Assembly (NCBI GenBank): GCA_040752025.1
Contig: JBFMFR010000004.1
Location: 62,001 to 126,000 of the forward strand
Source of the DNA: JBFMFR01 sp040752025
GTDB lineage: Bacteria; Chloroflexota; Anaerolineae; Anaerolineales; UBA4823
DNA length: 64,000 nt
Direction of reading: 5' to 3'
Shown here: piece by piece, positions 1 to 8,800 of the stretch
Layout: each line of letters opens with the position of its first letter
Position numbering within the stretch: the stretch's first letter is position 1
Position numbers and translations under genes: made by a program
The notes under the pieces: model-generated
Seen by the model: only the letters and a program-made list of their open reading frames with translations
Databases searched by the model: none
Told to the model about the DNA's origin: nothing

Positions 1-2330
1 GCGGGCGGGAAGGCCTCATAATCCAGGATCTTGGCGATGATGGCGCTGGCCTGGGCGCTGGTCTTGACCGGGAAGCGCCCCAGGTACATGTCGGGTAGGT
101 TATCGCCCCCCACCAGGGTGACGAAGCGGTTCTCTGCGGCGGTTTCGCCCAGCCAGGGATCGACCTGGGCCAGGTAGGGCGGGATGTAAGTGGGTTCGCC
201 GGTCCCAAAGTAGTTGCGCGGGTCGAAGTGGCCGTCGCCCACCAGCAGCACGTAGGCCGGGGCAGATGGGGTCCAGTTGGCGTAAGCGTAGGCCAGGAAG
301 TCGTGGATGGCCTGGGCGTCGATCAGTCCGCTGCTGAACTCGTCGTAGATATCCTGCACATCGACGAACATCGTGCGCAGGCCCTGGGCGGCGCGGTAAT
401 CCGCCAGCGGCTGCATGGCGGTCAGAAAATTAGCGTGCGAGATGATGAGGTAATCGGCGCCGTTGCTGGCGCTGTGCAGCTCCGAGGGGTGGTCCAACAC
501 GATTTTATCCGTGCTCAGGGTCAGGCGCTGGGCGGGCGGCAGGGCCAGGTAGCGGCGCGGCTCGCTGAGGGTCTGCTCGAAAGACAGTGTGTAGGTGGCG
601 CCATCGGGCGTTACCGTGTAGCCGGTGATTTGCTGCGGGGCATTCGGGTCGCTGATATCGTACAGCTCCAGGTCGCTGGTGGTGAAGTTGCTCACCTCGA
701 ACTTCCAGGTTCCGGCCTGGCTGGCGGCGAAGTTGAAGGTGTCGCCGTCGGCCAGGTAGGTGTGCCAGTACTCGATTTCGAACCAGTTGACCAGGATGCG
801 GTTGACGTGCCCGCTGAAGTCCGCCGGACACTGGATGCTGAGCGTGTTATTGCCGGGCAGCAGGTGGGTGCTTTGCAAGACACTGACGTCAAAGGTGTAG
901 TCGCTGCCATCCGGCCAGGTGTGATCGTCGATCAGGGTTCCATTCAAAGATATTTTGGTATGCTGTGGATCGGTGGTCAGGTCATCGAGTGTGCTCAGGC
1001 TGCGCAGCAGGCCGCGCAGGCGCACGCTGACGCTGGGGTCGGCGGAGAGGTGGCTGCTCACGGCCAGGGTGTAGTTGCGCGTCACGCCGGTGTTGACGTA
1101 ATCCCAATACCACACTTCGCCGTCGCTGCCGCTGGGGAAGAGGCCCAGGTAATAGACGTTGTTTTCGAAGCGCTGGCTGGTCTGGAAGTGGGCCGGCTGG
1201 CTGGCGCTGCCGGGCGTGCCGTCCGGAGCCTCCATGTGCAAGCCGGGGGCGTCGCCCCAGGTGAGCCAGTACACGTTCGTGCCGGTGTACTGCGTGTCGA
1301 CTTTCTGGCCGTAGAACAACAGGTAATCGCCCGAGTCGAAGGTCCCGTCGCCGCCATCCACAACGCGGATGGCCTGTTCCACGCCTTGTAGAAATAGCTG
1401 AAACGTGCTGGGGTCCAGGCCGGACAGGTTTGCCCCGGCGTTGGCCAAGTCGGTGTAGCTCACGCGGTACAGACCATCTGCAGCGACCAGCAGCTTATAG
1501 GTCTGGGTGCCCAATTTCATCTGCGCATTCGTGTGCGTGTGCGTGGGCAGGCTGGCTTCGACCGGCTGGCGTGCGCGCCAGGTGCGCGCAGTTTCGTAGT
1601 TCAGCAAAGCCTCGCGCAGCAGGGGTTCGAAAGCGCCTTCATCAACAATAGAACCAGTCTTCGCGCTGGGAGCGGCGCCGGCTTCAGCCCCGGCAGCGAA
1701 ATCCAGGCGCAGGCGCAGGCGCGGGATGTAGCGCAGCTCGCCGCTGACCGGGTCGTATTGGAAGGGCTGGAAGCGTACCTGGGCTACTTTCTGGCTGCGG
1801 ATGTAGCCTATCTGGGTCAGCTCGAAGGGCTGCAGTGGAGCGAAGCCCGGTTGGGTGTAAGCTCGGGCATCGCGAATGCGCACCTGACCGTTGTATTGCG
1901 GCGGAGTGGCGCCGAAGCCTTCGCCGGCATCGATATCAGGCTGCGCCGCCGGGCACAGGTTATACTGCCCAGCCAGCACGACGGGGTCAGAGTCGAGCAG
2001 GCTGAGCTGTGGCTCGGCCCAGGCGGGGATACCCAGCATGGCGCCTTTCACCGGCAGCTCGGGTTGGCCAGACGGGTCGCTGCTGGCAAAGCCGGGCAGG
2101 CGCAGGAGCTGGCAGGGCTGCCCATCCAGGGTGTGGCTTTGGAGCACTTCGAAGGCGGGCGTATCGAACTCAAGCGTTATGCCCTGCTGGCTGGAGTGCA
2201 GCAGGCGCGGGCCGGGCTCTGCGGTTGGCGCTTCCAGCGGCATGCCACGCGCCGGAAAACTCCACAGCAAGCTGAGCGCCAGGGGGATTAAACACAATCG
2301 AAGAATGAGAGTCAATTTTCTCGAGTTCAT
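1..2330 (-). CDS. Secreted gingipain-type (C25) cysteine protease, N-terminal part
   Basis: Reading the minus strand from an ATG at 2330 gives an uninterrupted frame of 776 codons to the window edge, so the gene continues outside. Residues 1-30 form a signal peptide (basic start, then a hydrophobic stretch ending near FPARG). Residues about 40-230 resemble the C25 propeptide/N-terminal region (QPELPVKGAMLGIPAW). From about residue 620 the C25 fold begins: DYLIISHANF, then PLADYRAAQGL, AYVLLVGDGHFDPRNYF and PDMYLGRFPVKT. These match the family pattern for the alpha/beta domain before the catalytic cysteine, which lies beyond the edge. Such proteins are extracellular proteases; outside Bacteroidetes their export route is unclear. 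Family assignment is fairly sure; activity cannot be judged. Confidence 0.8.
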   Translation of the reverse strand, partial: MNSRKLTLILRLCLIPLALSLLWSFPARGMPLEAPTAEPGPRLLHSSQQGITLEFDTPAFEVLQSHTLDGQPCQLLRLPGFASSDPSGQPELPVKGAMLGIPAWAEPQLSLLDSDPVVLAGQYNLCPAAQPDIDAGEGFGATPPQYNGQVRIRDARAYTQPGFAPLQPFELTQIGYIRSQKVAQVRFQPFQYDPVSGELRYIPRLRLRLDFAAGAEAGAAPSAKTGSIVDEGAFEPLLREALLNYETARTWRARQPVEASLPTHTHTNAQMKLGTQTYKLLVAADGLYRVSYTDLANAGANLSGLDPSTFQLFLQGVEQAIRVVDGGDGTFDSGDYLLFYGQKVDTQYTGTNVYWLTWGDAPGLHMEAPDGTPGSASQPAHFQTSQRFENNVYYLGLFPSGSDGEVWYWDYVNTGVTRNYTLAVSSHLSADPSVSVRLRGLLRSLSTLDDLTTDPQHTKISLNGTLIDDHTWPDGSDYTFDVSVLQSTHLLPGNNTLSIQCPADFSGHVNRILVNWFEIEYWHTYLADGDTFNFAASQAGTWKFEVSNFTTSDLELYDISDPNAPQQITGYTVTPDGATYTLSFEQTLSEPRRYLALPPAQRLTLSTDKIVLDHPSELHSASNGADYLIISHANFLTAMQPLADYRAAQGLRTMFVDVQDIYDEFSSGLIDAQAIHDFLAYAYANWTPSAPAYVLLVGDGHFDPRNYFGTGEPTYIPPYLAQVDPWLGETAAENRFVTLVGGDNLPDMYLGRFPVKTSAQASAIIAKILDYEAFPP

Positions 2331-2405
2331 AGTTTTGTTTCCATAAAGCCCGTTGACAGTTCTTCCCGCCTTCACCATCTTTCTGACCAGCATAAGTGGG
2401 CGATC

Positions 2406-2497
2406 AGAAACCGGGTTTTTTGCTGTTCAATTGGGCAAGTTGTGCAAATGTGGCCCAATTGCTGCGGCCATTCTCGCAAACCAAAAACCCGGTTTCT
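2406..2497. repeat. Nested inverted repeat downstream of the S26 peptidase gene
   Basis: A perfect 15-bp inverted repeat (AGAAACCGGGTTTTT at 2406-2420 against its complement at 2483-2497) encloses a second perfect 9-bp pair (CAATTGGGC at 2428-2436, GCCCAATTG at 2453-2461). It lies between the 3' end of the peptidase operon and the protease start, so it could end the operon transcript. It looks like a mobile or REP-like palindrome rather than a plain terminator. No gene is seen in 2331-2527. Confidence 0.7.
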
Positions 2498-2527
2498 TAG
2501 GGAAATTGGAAAGGAGCGGAAAAGAAA

Positions 2528-3004
2528 TCAGTGTAATCTGCGAAAATCTGCGGATAGAAGTCTCCAGCCTCGCAAGAGCAAAGCGCGCCCGCGGCCCAGC
2601 CTGAGCCACAGCAGGCCAGCCAGGCGCGGCGCCCAGGAATTCATCCGGATGATTCGCTCGCCGCGCTGGACGGCGACCACCTGTCCCAGCACCTGCTCTG
2701 GGGCGATGCGGCCATCCTCGCGCGCCAGGGCGTCTCCCTGGGTGTGGATCTGCAAGCCGCCCTGGCGGCGTACCAGGCGCACCACGCGGTGGGCGATCAA
2801 CCTGCTGTTCGGGCGGCGGTAGAGCAAGATGTCGCCTGGACGCAAGCCGTACTCCTGGATGGGGGCAACTTCGAGGATATCGTCGTGACGCACGAATGGG
2901 GCCATGCTGTGGCCGGGCGCGGTGAAACGCAGGCGGCGGCCATCTTGCAGGATTTCGGCGGCCAGCCCGGCGAACGGCTCCGCTTGCAGGTGGATCACAG
3001 GCAT
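2528..3004 (-). CDS. S26-type (Ser/His) signal-peptidase-like protein of the peptide operon
   Basis: 158 residues. Contains GHSMAPFV with Ser33 as the likely nucleophile, RPGDILLYRR, and IAHRVV with His72 where bacterial leader peptidases carry Lys; Ser/His is the SipW/ER-type dyad. No clear membrane anchor at the N-terminus; a moderately hydrophobic stretch (LAGLLWLRLG) lies near residue 130. The ATG at 3004 overlaps the stop of the kinase-like gene by 10 bp, so the two are translationally linked. A peptidase next to a precursor peptide and its modifying enzyme is a reasonable leader-processing protease (inference). The last residues (LLSADFRRLH) and the stop codon are read from a dispersed hairpin repeat whose conserved AATCTGCGGAT lies at 2545-2555, so the native C-terminus was probably altered. 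Confidence 0.72.
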   Translation of the reverse strand: MPVIHLQAEPFAGLAAEILQDGRRLRFTAPGHSMAPFVRHDDILEVAPIQEYGLRPGDILLYRRPNSRLIAHRVVRLVRRQGGLQIHTQGDALAREDGRIAPEQVLGQVVAVQRGERIIRMNSWAPRLAGLLWLRLGRGRALLLRGWRLLSADFRRLH

Positions 3005-3855
3005 CGCACGAACTCCACCACCTCCGGCTGGGGTGTAAAGCCCAGTTCGAAGCAGGGCACCTGCCCGGCCAGTTCAGCCAGGAAGTCTAATGTAAAAGCT
3101 GTCCCCTGGCTATCCCACGGGGTGGTAAAGGCGCGCACCATCAATTGGGCGGCGGCCTGCGCCGGCGGCAGGCGGCGGGCTTGATTCTGTGGAGTCTGTT
3201 GCAGGATGTGAATCTGCTGCAGCGGCGCTGAGCCAGGCGAGGCATATTGGGCTGTGCCATGCCAGGGCGTGCCGTGGATAACGTATTCTCCACCCTGCTT
3301 TTGGATGATCACCCGGTCGTCGGTGAACATGTGCACATCTGGGAGCGAAGCCCACATCCCTGCTATGGTGCTCTTGCCCGCTCCGGAATTGCCCACGAAG
3401 ATGCGCCCGTGCGGACCATCTTGCAGGGCGCAGGCGTGCAAGAGCGCGCCGCGCCCCCTGGCCAGCAGTTGCACGGCCAGCACCTCGGCCAGGATGTGCT
3501 CGAAAGGGAAGTTGTACTGGCCAGAAGCCAGCGGGGCGGCGTAGATTTCGCCGCGGGTGAAGGACTCGTCCAGGATAGCGACCTGGTAGATGGGCGGGCG
3601 CGCCATCGGGGAGCGCATGCGAAGGGCGCGCTGCGCGCCGTTGCGCCACAGGCTCCACAGGCCGCCCGAATCGAAGACCAGCTCCCAGTTAGAGAGATCG
3701 GGCAGCGCCGTGTGGTGCACTGCCAGGTGAACCTGGGGTTCTGCCTGGGTCAGAAAAGCGCCGTAGGCCCGTTCGAATCCCCATTGGTCTTCTGCCTGTT
3801 CCAGGGTGAAGTCAAAAATAAGATGTCCCAACTTCAGCCGGGTGGAGGTCTTCAT
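2995..3855 (-). CDS. HPr-kinase/ScmC-like P-loop protein of the peptide operon
   Basis: 286 residues. The N-terminal 130 residues are of the type seen ahead of HprK-like domains in peptide cassettes. Walker A is GNSGAGKST at residues 155-163, preceded by LLHACAL and followed by the acidic pair FTDDRVII at 179-180, the arrangement of HPr kinase and of ScmC-type proteins of the SynChlorMet cassettes. In lasso-peptide clusters related kinases phosphorylate the precursor, so phosphoryl transfer to the neighbouring precursor is a sensible hypothesis. It starts 30 bp after the precursor stop and overlaps the peptidase start. The PTS genes expected beside a true HprK are absent. Family level is well supported; the substrate is inferred. 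Confidence 0.72.
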   Translation of the reverse strand: MKTSTRLKLGHLIFDFTLEQAEDQWGFERAYGAFLTQAEPQVHLAVHHTALPDLSNWELVFDSGGLWSLWRNGAQRALRMRSPMARPPIYQVAILDESFTRGEIYAAPLASGQYNFPFEHILAEVLAVQLLARGRGALLHACALQDGPHGRIFVGNSGAGKSTIAGMWASLPDVHMFTDDRVIIQKQGGEYVIHGTPWHGTAQYASPGSAPLQQIHILQQTPQNQARRLPPAQAAAQLMVRAFTTPWDSQGTAFTLDFLAELAGQVPCFELGFTPQPEVVEFVRCL

Positions 3856-3885
3856 TACACGAGCCTGCAGGTGATTGATGTAGGC

Positions 3886-4086
3886 CTAGCTGATAAGCTC
3901 ACTGCAAACGAAGGGGCCATTGATACAGGCGGTCATCGCACCGGAGGCAGCGCCTCCGTCCGCCGTCTTGCATGCGGACAACACAGCTTCCTCCGGCACC
4001 AAGCGCACCTGTTCCAGGCGCGGTTTCTGGTAGGCTTTACGGGTGAGAGGAGGTGACGATGGGGGAGTTTGTTGAGCGTTTGACAT
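3886..4086 (-). CDS. Candidate RiPP precursor peptide (PEEAVL leader, three-Cys core)
   Basis: 66 residues from the ATG at 4086, preceded by GAGAACTCTTAT. The leader holds KAYQKPRLEQVRLVPEEAVL (18-37), a pattern typical of radical-SAM-modified precursors, and the core is short and Gly/Ala rich with Cys39, Cys54 and Cys61. It lies 40 bp after the radical SAM gene and 30 bp before the HprK-like gene, inside one minus-strand operon with PqqD, which normally binds such leaders. A longer frame upstream of this ATG exists but overlaps the radical SAM gene and has no sensible sequence. The product and its modification are unknown. Confidence 0.75.
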   Translation of the reverse strand: MSNAQQTPPSSPPLTRKAYQKPRLEQVRLVPEEAVLSACKTADGGAASGAMTACINGPFVCSELIS

Positions 4087-4126
4087 ATAAGAGTTCTCCA
4101 AAAATGATCGGGAATAAGCTTGCTGG

Positions 4127-5236
4127 TTACATAGAAGAAAAAACCGGCGTTTCAAGCGGGATGAAGTCGAAGGCTTGAGCGCGCTGGTGGGCGATCTGGC
4201 ACAGGTAATCGACGCGCTGCTGCGGGTCGCCGTTTTCCAGGGCAGCCCAGCCAGGGCACTGGCCGCACAGCGGGCGCAGAGAGCAGTCGCCGCACTCGTA
4301 GCGCCCCACGGCTGGCTGGCTGCGCACTTCGCGCAGGAACTGCCAGCCCTGTTCGAACGCGCCCTGGCGCAGGTCGAAGCTTCGCTGGCGGGCGAGCATG
4401 CACACGCTGAGCTGCCCGTAAGGGTCAATGTGATAGGTGTTGATGCCAGCCCCACAGGCGTACAAGTATTGGGCATTCAGGCCCGTCGCTGGCAGGAAGC
4501 GCTCGCTGAACTCCCTCCAGCCTTCCATGCGCTGCTCGTCGGCCAGGTCGAGGGCCACGATTTCCTCGGGGGAGAGGCGCAGTTGGCGCGCCCGCCCGCA
4601 GTTATCGAAGCCGGCGTTGAGGATTGGGTCGTAGCGGAAGGGCAGGCCCAGGCGGCTGGCGAAGGCCTGCATCTCGGCCAGCTCGTGCTGGTTGAGGCGC
4701 ATCACCATCGTTTTGAGCCGGAGCGGCAGGCCGCGTTCCAGCAGCAGGTCGATGCCGCGCAAACAGCGAGCGTGCGAGCCGGGGATGCCGGTGACGCGCT
4801 CGTAGGTTTCCTGCGTATAGCCGTACAGAGTGATCTCCACGGCGAAGGGCGGGTATTCGGCCAGCAGGTCGGCCAGGCGCGGCGTGAGCAGCGTGCCGTT
4901 GGTGAACACGGTCGTGATCAGGCCGCTGCGCTTGGCCGCCAGGTAGATTTCGGGGAAGTCGCGCCGCACCAGCGGCTCTCCGCCGGTGAGCAAGAACCAC
5001 AGCGTGCCCGCCTGGGCGATCTCGCCGAAGATGCGCTGAATTTCGGCCAGGCTGAGCTCCTGCTGCCCGGGCAGACCGTTGTGCCCGTGGGACACGTAGC
5101 AGTGCTGGCAGCGCAGGTTGCAGCGGAAGTTCAGCTCCATCGAGCCCACCAATGGCAGGCGCCGCGTATGCGCCGCTTGATGCAGGCGCTGGCTGAAATC
5201 GCCGTAGCCCAGTTCGGGGATGTGCGGGCAATCCAT
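4127..5236 (-). CDS. Radical SAM/SPASM peptide-modifying enzyme
   Basis: 369 residues. The cluster motif CNLRCQHC gives Cys39, Cys43 and Cys46 (CxxxCxxC). LLTGGEPLVRRDFPEIY is the usual GGEP motif. The C-terminus has a Cys-rich SPASM region (CGAG, then CMLARQ, CGDCSLRPLCGQCPGW, YLCQIA) that would bind auxiliary Fe-S clusters. Such enzymes install thioether, C-C or related crosslinks or epimerise residues in peptides. The start is set at ATG 5236: the PqqD stop lies one base upstream (TGACATG), whereas the longer frame would overlap PqqD almost entirely. The likely substrate is the 66-residue peptide just downstream. SPASM proteins also include heme- and quinone-maturation enzymes, but the precursor and HprK neighbours favour a RiPP. 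Confidence 0.88.
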   Translation of the reverse strand: MDCPHIPELGYGDFSQRLHQAAHTRRLPLVGSMELNFRCNLRCQHCYVSHGHNGLPGQQELSLAEIQRIFGEIAQAGTLWFLLTGGEPLVRRDFPEIYLAAKRSGLITTVFTNGTLLTPRLADLLAEYPPFAVEITLYGYTQETYERVTGIPGSHARCLRGIDLLLERGLPLRLKTMVMRLNQHELAEMQAFASRLGLPFRYDPILNAGFDNCGRARQLRLSPEEIVALDLADEQRMEGWREFSERFLPATGLNAQYLYACGAGINTYHIDPYGQLSVCMLARQRSFDLRQGAFEQGWQFLREVRSQPAVGRYECGDCSLRPLCGQCPGWAALENGDPQQRVDYLCQIAHQRAQAFDFIPLETPVFSSM

Positions 5237-5237
5237 G

Positions 5238-5531
5238 TCAAACCTTGTGGATGGCCTGGATGGCTTCGAGCTGTGAGACCAGTTCGAGCAAATCCTGCTG
5301 CGCCTGTTCCGCACCCACCTCGTATTCCAGGATGATTTGTTCACAGATGTGCGCCAGGCTGCGCTGCCCGTCCAGCAGCGCCCAGGCGCGTGCGCCGGTC
5401 TCGTTGAGCGTGTAAATGCTCTCGAGATCGCCCACGTTGCGCCGGATCGGCACCAGGATGGCTTCACCCGCCACCTGGCGAGAAACCATATCGGGCGCTT
5501 TTCGATAAATTGTTTCGAGTTCTACCATCAT
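5238..5531 (-). CDS. PqqD-family RiPP recognition protein
   Basis: 97 residues, within the normal 85-100 of the family. The sequence has the winged-helix PqqD pattern: APDMVSRQVAGEAILVPI, then YTLNETGARAWALLDGQRSL, ICEQIILEYEV, and a final helix. PqqD proteins bind the precursor leader and present it to the radical SAM enzyme. It is the first gene of the five-gene operon and ends one base before the radical SAM start. A promoter-like sequence lies about 30 bp upstream. Confidence 0.88.
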   Translation of the reverse strand: MMVELETIYRKAPDMVSRQVAGEAILVPIRRNVGDLESIYTLNETGARAWALLDGQRSLAHICEQIILEYEVGAEQAQQDLLELVSQLEAIQAIHKV

Positions 5532-5561
5532 ATACTTTATTTCAGGTCACAATCCGCCGAT

Positions 5562-5590
5562 ATTATACAAATATTACCGGATTTGGTCTA
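5562..5590 (-). promoter_or_regulatory. Candidate sigma-70-type promoter of the peptide operon
   Basis: On the minus strand TAGACC (5585-5590) is followed after 17 bp by a perfect TATAAT (5562-5567), about 30 bp before the pqqD-like start. The rest of the divergent 283-bp spacer (5532-5814) shows no gene. Confidence 0.55.
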
Positions 5591-5767
5591 ATGATATTTG
5601 TCACCAATAATTTATGACGCTGCCAGGTCATTGTTACTTGCCCGAATTGCGTACGGTGGAAGTTTACCCGATTTTAGGGAAGCAGGGACATAAAATTTTA
5701 TTAATTCTTTTGGTCCTGTCACTTTTGAGAAGAAAAGGCGCGGCGCGCGGCGTTCGTGCGTTGGGTG

Positions 5768-5773
5768 TATAAT
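5768..5773 (+). promoter_or_regulatory. Candidate -10 element for the DUF11/sortase gene
   Basis: TATAAT lies 42 bp before the ATG at 5815; no good -35 is visible. The ribosome site GGAGAGGAG sits four bases before the start. Confidence 0.4.
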
Positions 5774-5814
5774 AAGATTGTGATCTTTGCTTTTTCGACC
5801 CTGGAGAGGAGACT

Positions 5815-8800
5815 ATGAACCCTGGCCCTACCCCCCTGGCTGTCGAAGCCAACCCCTCCGCGCCGCGGCGCGGCCGCTGGCTGGCGCTGGGCGCTCTGCT
5901 GTTGAGCGCCCTGGCGCTTAGCTTGTTCTTGCTTGGTATCCGGTCCACCGGTTTGGCGAAAGCATCTGCTCCTTCGGCGCAGGATGCTGCTCCGTTGGCA
6001 GCACCTTTTGACCTAAAAATAACCAAATCGAACTTTCCTGCAACATTCAAGGTGGGTACTGGGAATCTGTACGTTTTGAGCGTCTCTCGGGTGATTAGCG
6101 ATACGATTGATCCATCGGTGGTCATTGGTATTGATGATACGCTCCCGCCAGGAGTGACCTGGACGCCGGCCAATAGCGGCAAGTGGAGCTGCGTGGGCAG
6201 CAGCACAACCACCAGTGTCAGCTGTATCTATTCTGACCAAAACAACCCCGAGACTTTTGATGCCCTTCAAGTGCCAGTGGTTGTTGCTTCTACCGTGGGT
6301 GCAACCGTTGTGAATACGGCCACGTTGCTGGTGAGCGCTGATGATATGGTGAGCACCAATAATATCTCATCGGTGACCACAGTGGTGGATAGCGTTGATA
6401 TGGGAGTGTCGTTGTCCGTCGTACCGGCGAGCACGATAGATGCGGGCGATACGATCACGTTTACTTTAGCGATCACCAATGCTGGCCCTGCAGCCGGGAC
6501 GAATGCGGTGGTAAGCCTGCCACTTCCTGCGGATTTTAGTTACACACGACTTTCTTCATCGTCTCCAGGGGCATGTCTGACTGTGCCCGCAACGGGACCT
6601 AGCACCCTGACCTGGAATATCGGATCTTTGCCGAAAAGCAGCGTGCCCCTGAATTGTGTGTTTACCGCGACCGCCGATCTCACGGCGTTGAATGGGGAAT
6701 ATACATTCAAGGGAACAGCCACCAGTAGCAATCGTTCTGATTGGGATACCGCCAACAACAGCGATACCGTTGTGGTCACGGTCTCGCCGGAAGTTGACTT
6801 GGCAATCACCAAGAGTGACGGGGCCAGCACCATTCCGGCCGGGCAAAATACCACATACACTATTCGCGTCGAAAATACGGGGTTGCTGACGGCGACTCAA
6901 GTGGTTGTCACCGATAACTTTGGGCCGTATTTAAGTTGGGTCTCCTTGGATGACATGGGGAACGATATCAATACATCGTTCCCTGGCTCGAACCAAGTCA
7001 TTTTGCAGTTAAACGATCCGATTTACCCTGGAGATTATGTTACTTTCAGGGTCACGGCGCGTGTCAGTAGCAGTACACCGTTAGGCGCTTCTATTGCAAA
7101 TACTGTGACTGCGGTAACGGGTGCGGCTGAGAGCCATACAAGTAATAACACCGCCACGGATACCGACACGGCTTTAGCGCCCGTAACGCCGTTGGAGATC
7201 TCCAAGTCTGTCAGCCCGGCGTACCCCAATCCGGTGTACGTCGGCCAGCAGGTTGTATTTACGATATCCGTAAGTAACATTACCGCTGCCATTCCAGCCA
7301 GTTTCGTCACGGTGACGGATGACTTGAACGACGCATTTGACTATGTAAGTTGTGCATTTGTATCGAGCGCTGATGGCTACTGCTATTATTCGAGTAGCAC
7401 CCACACGGTTCAGGCGATTATCTATGCAATCAATCCGGGCGCTTTTGTTCAGTTCCAACTTACGGTGCGTTTAAATAGCACAATTAATTCTCCAAGTACA
7501 ATAACCAACCTGGCAACTGTTACGAGTAGCTCACCGGTTGTCAACCGCACTTCCAACTCGGTGCAGATCAATGCTTTACCGGGAGCTGACTTGCAGGCTG
7601 GTAAGACCAACGGAATCACCAGCGTGGTGGCAGACAGTGTGGTGACCTACACAATCAGCCTGACCAACACCGGCAGCCTGGATGCGGTTGGCGTGGTCAT
7701 CCTGGACACGCTCGACCCCAACATGAGCCTGGTGCGGGTCAAGCGCACCGGGTTGGAGTCGTCTACCCTGATCACTACCACACAAACGGTGCAGTTGAAC
7801 CTGGCCGGCGGCCTTGCGCCAGGAGCGGTTATAAGTTTCAAGGTGGCGGCCGAGCTGGATAGTGGCGTGGCGATTGGCTCCAGCGTGGTCAACACAGTGC
7901 ATGCGGATACGCTGACCCCGGAAGGCTGGACGGCCAACAACACGGCTTACGATACGGATACGGTGGCGGCGGTGGCCGAAGTGACCATCTCGATGGTGGC
8001 CGCGCCCACCTCGCTGAAAGTGGGCGAAGACATCGGCTTCCGCATCCAGATTCACAACAACTCCTCGGTGGACGCCACCAACCTGACTCTCACTGACCCG
8101 CTGCCCTCGGTGCTGGATTCGATCGCCAATACCACTGAGGCCAGCCGCGGGACGGTCAGCATCAGCAGCGATACGGTCACCTGGACGCTGGACAAGCTGG
8201 CTTCGGGCAAGATGGCCACGCTGGAGACGGCCGCCAAGGTCAACACCAGCGCGGTGGCCAAGACCAGCTACGTCAACAAGGCGCGCCTGACCTACAAGGA
8301 CGGCAGCGGGGATACGCAGACCGTGGACGCCTCGGCCAAGTTCCGCGTGCTGCCTGGCGGGGTGCTGCCGGGCACCGGCTGGGGCCCCCCGGCTTCCCTG
8401 GGAGCGCGCCCGGCCGGGAATATATTCATGCTCTGGCTGGCGCCGGGCCTGCTGGCGCTGTTCATCCTGCTCCTGGGCTCGCAGCTCTTGCGACGCCGGG
8501 CAGTGCACGCCGGGCGCTGGCTGCTGGTCCTGGCGGCGCTGGTGGGCCTGTTCGGCTGCGGGCAGCTCGGCCCGGCTACCTCAGGAGCGCCGCCGCCCAC
8601 CCAGGAGCTGCTCTCTCGCCCGGGCAAGCCCGTGGTGCAGGAGGTCACGCCGACGGCCACGCTGGCGCAGGCGCCGCTGGATGGAGCGCCGGGGCCGGTG
8701 GTGTGGGTCTTCCCTGAGCCTACGCCCACGCCGGAAGCCCTGCCGGATTACGCCGTCCCAACGCCGGAGGCGCAGCCCACGCCCAGCCGGGATGGCCTGC

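Noticed and set aside
228..1391. Long plus-strand open frame opposite the protease
   Set aside because: It mirrors the C25 coding frame, has no domain pattern and is explained by GC-rich codon bias of the real minus-strand gene.
3775..3800. TTCGAATCC-like tRNA T-arm sequence
   Set aside because: It lies within the HprK-like coding frame and no cloverleaf surrounds it.
2995..3855. Gene as a genuine HPr kinase of the PTS
   Set aside because: No PTS genes nearby and it sits inside a RiPP-like operon; ScmC/lasso-type role fits better.
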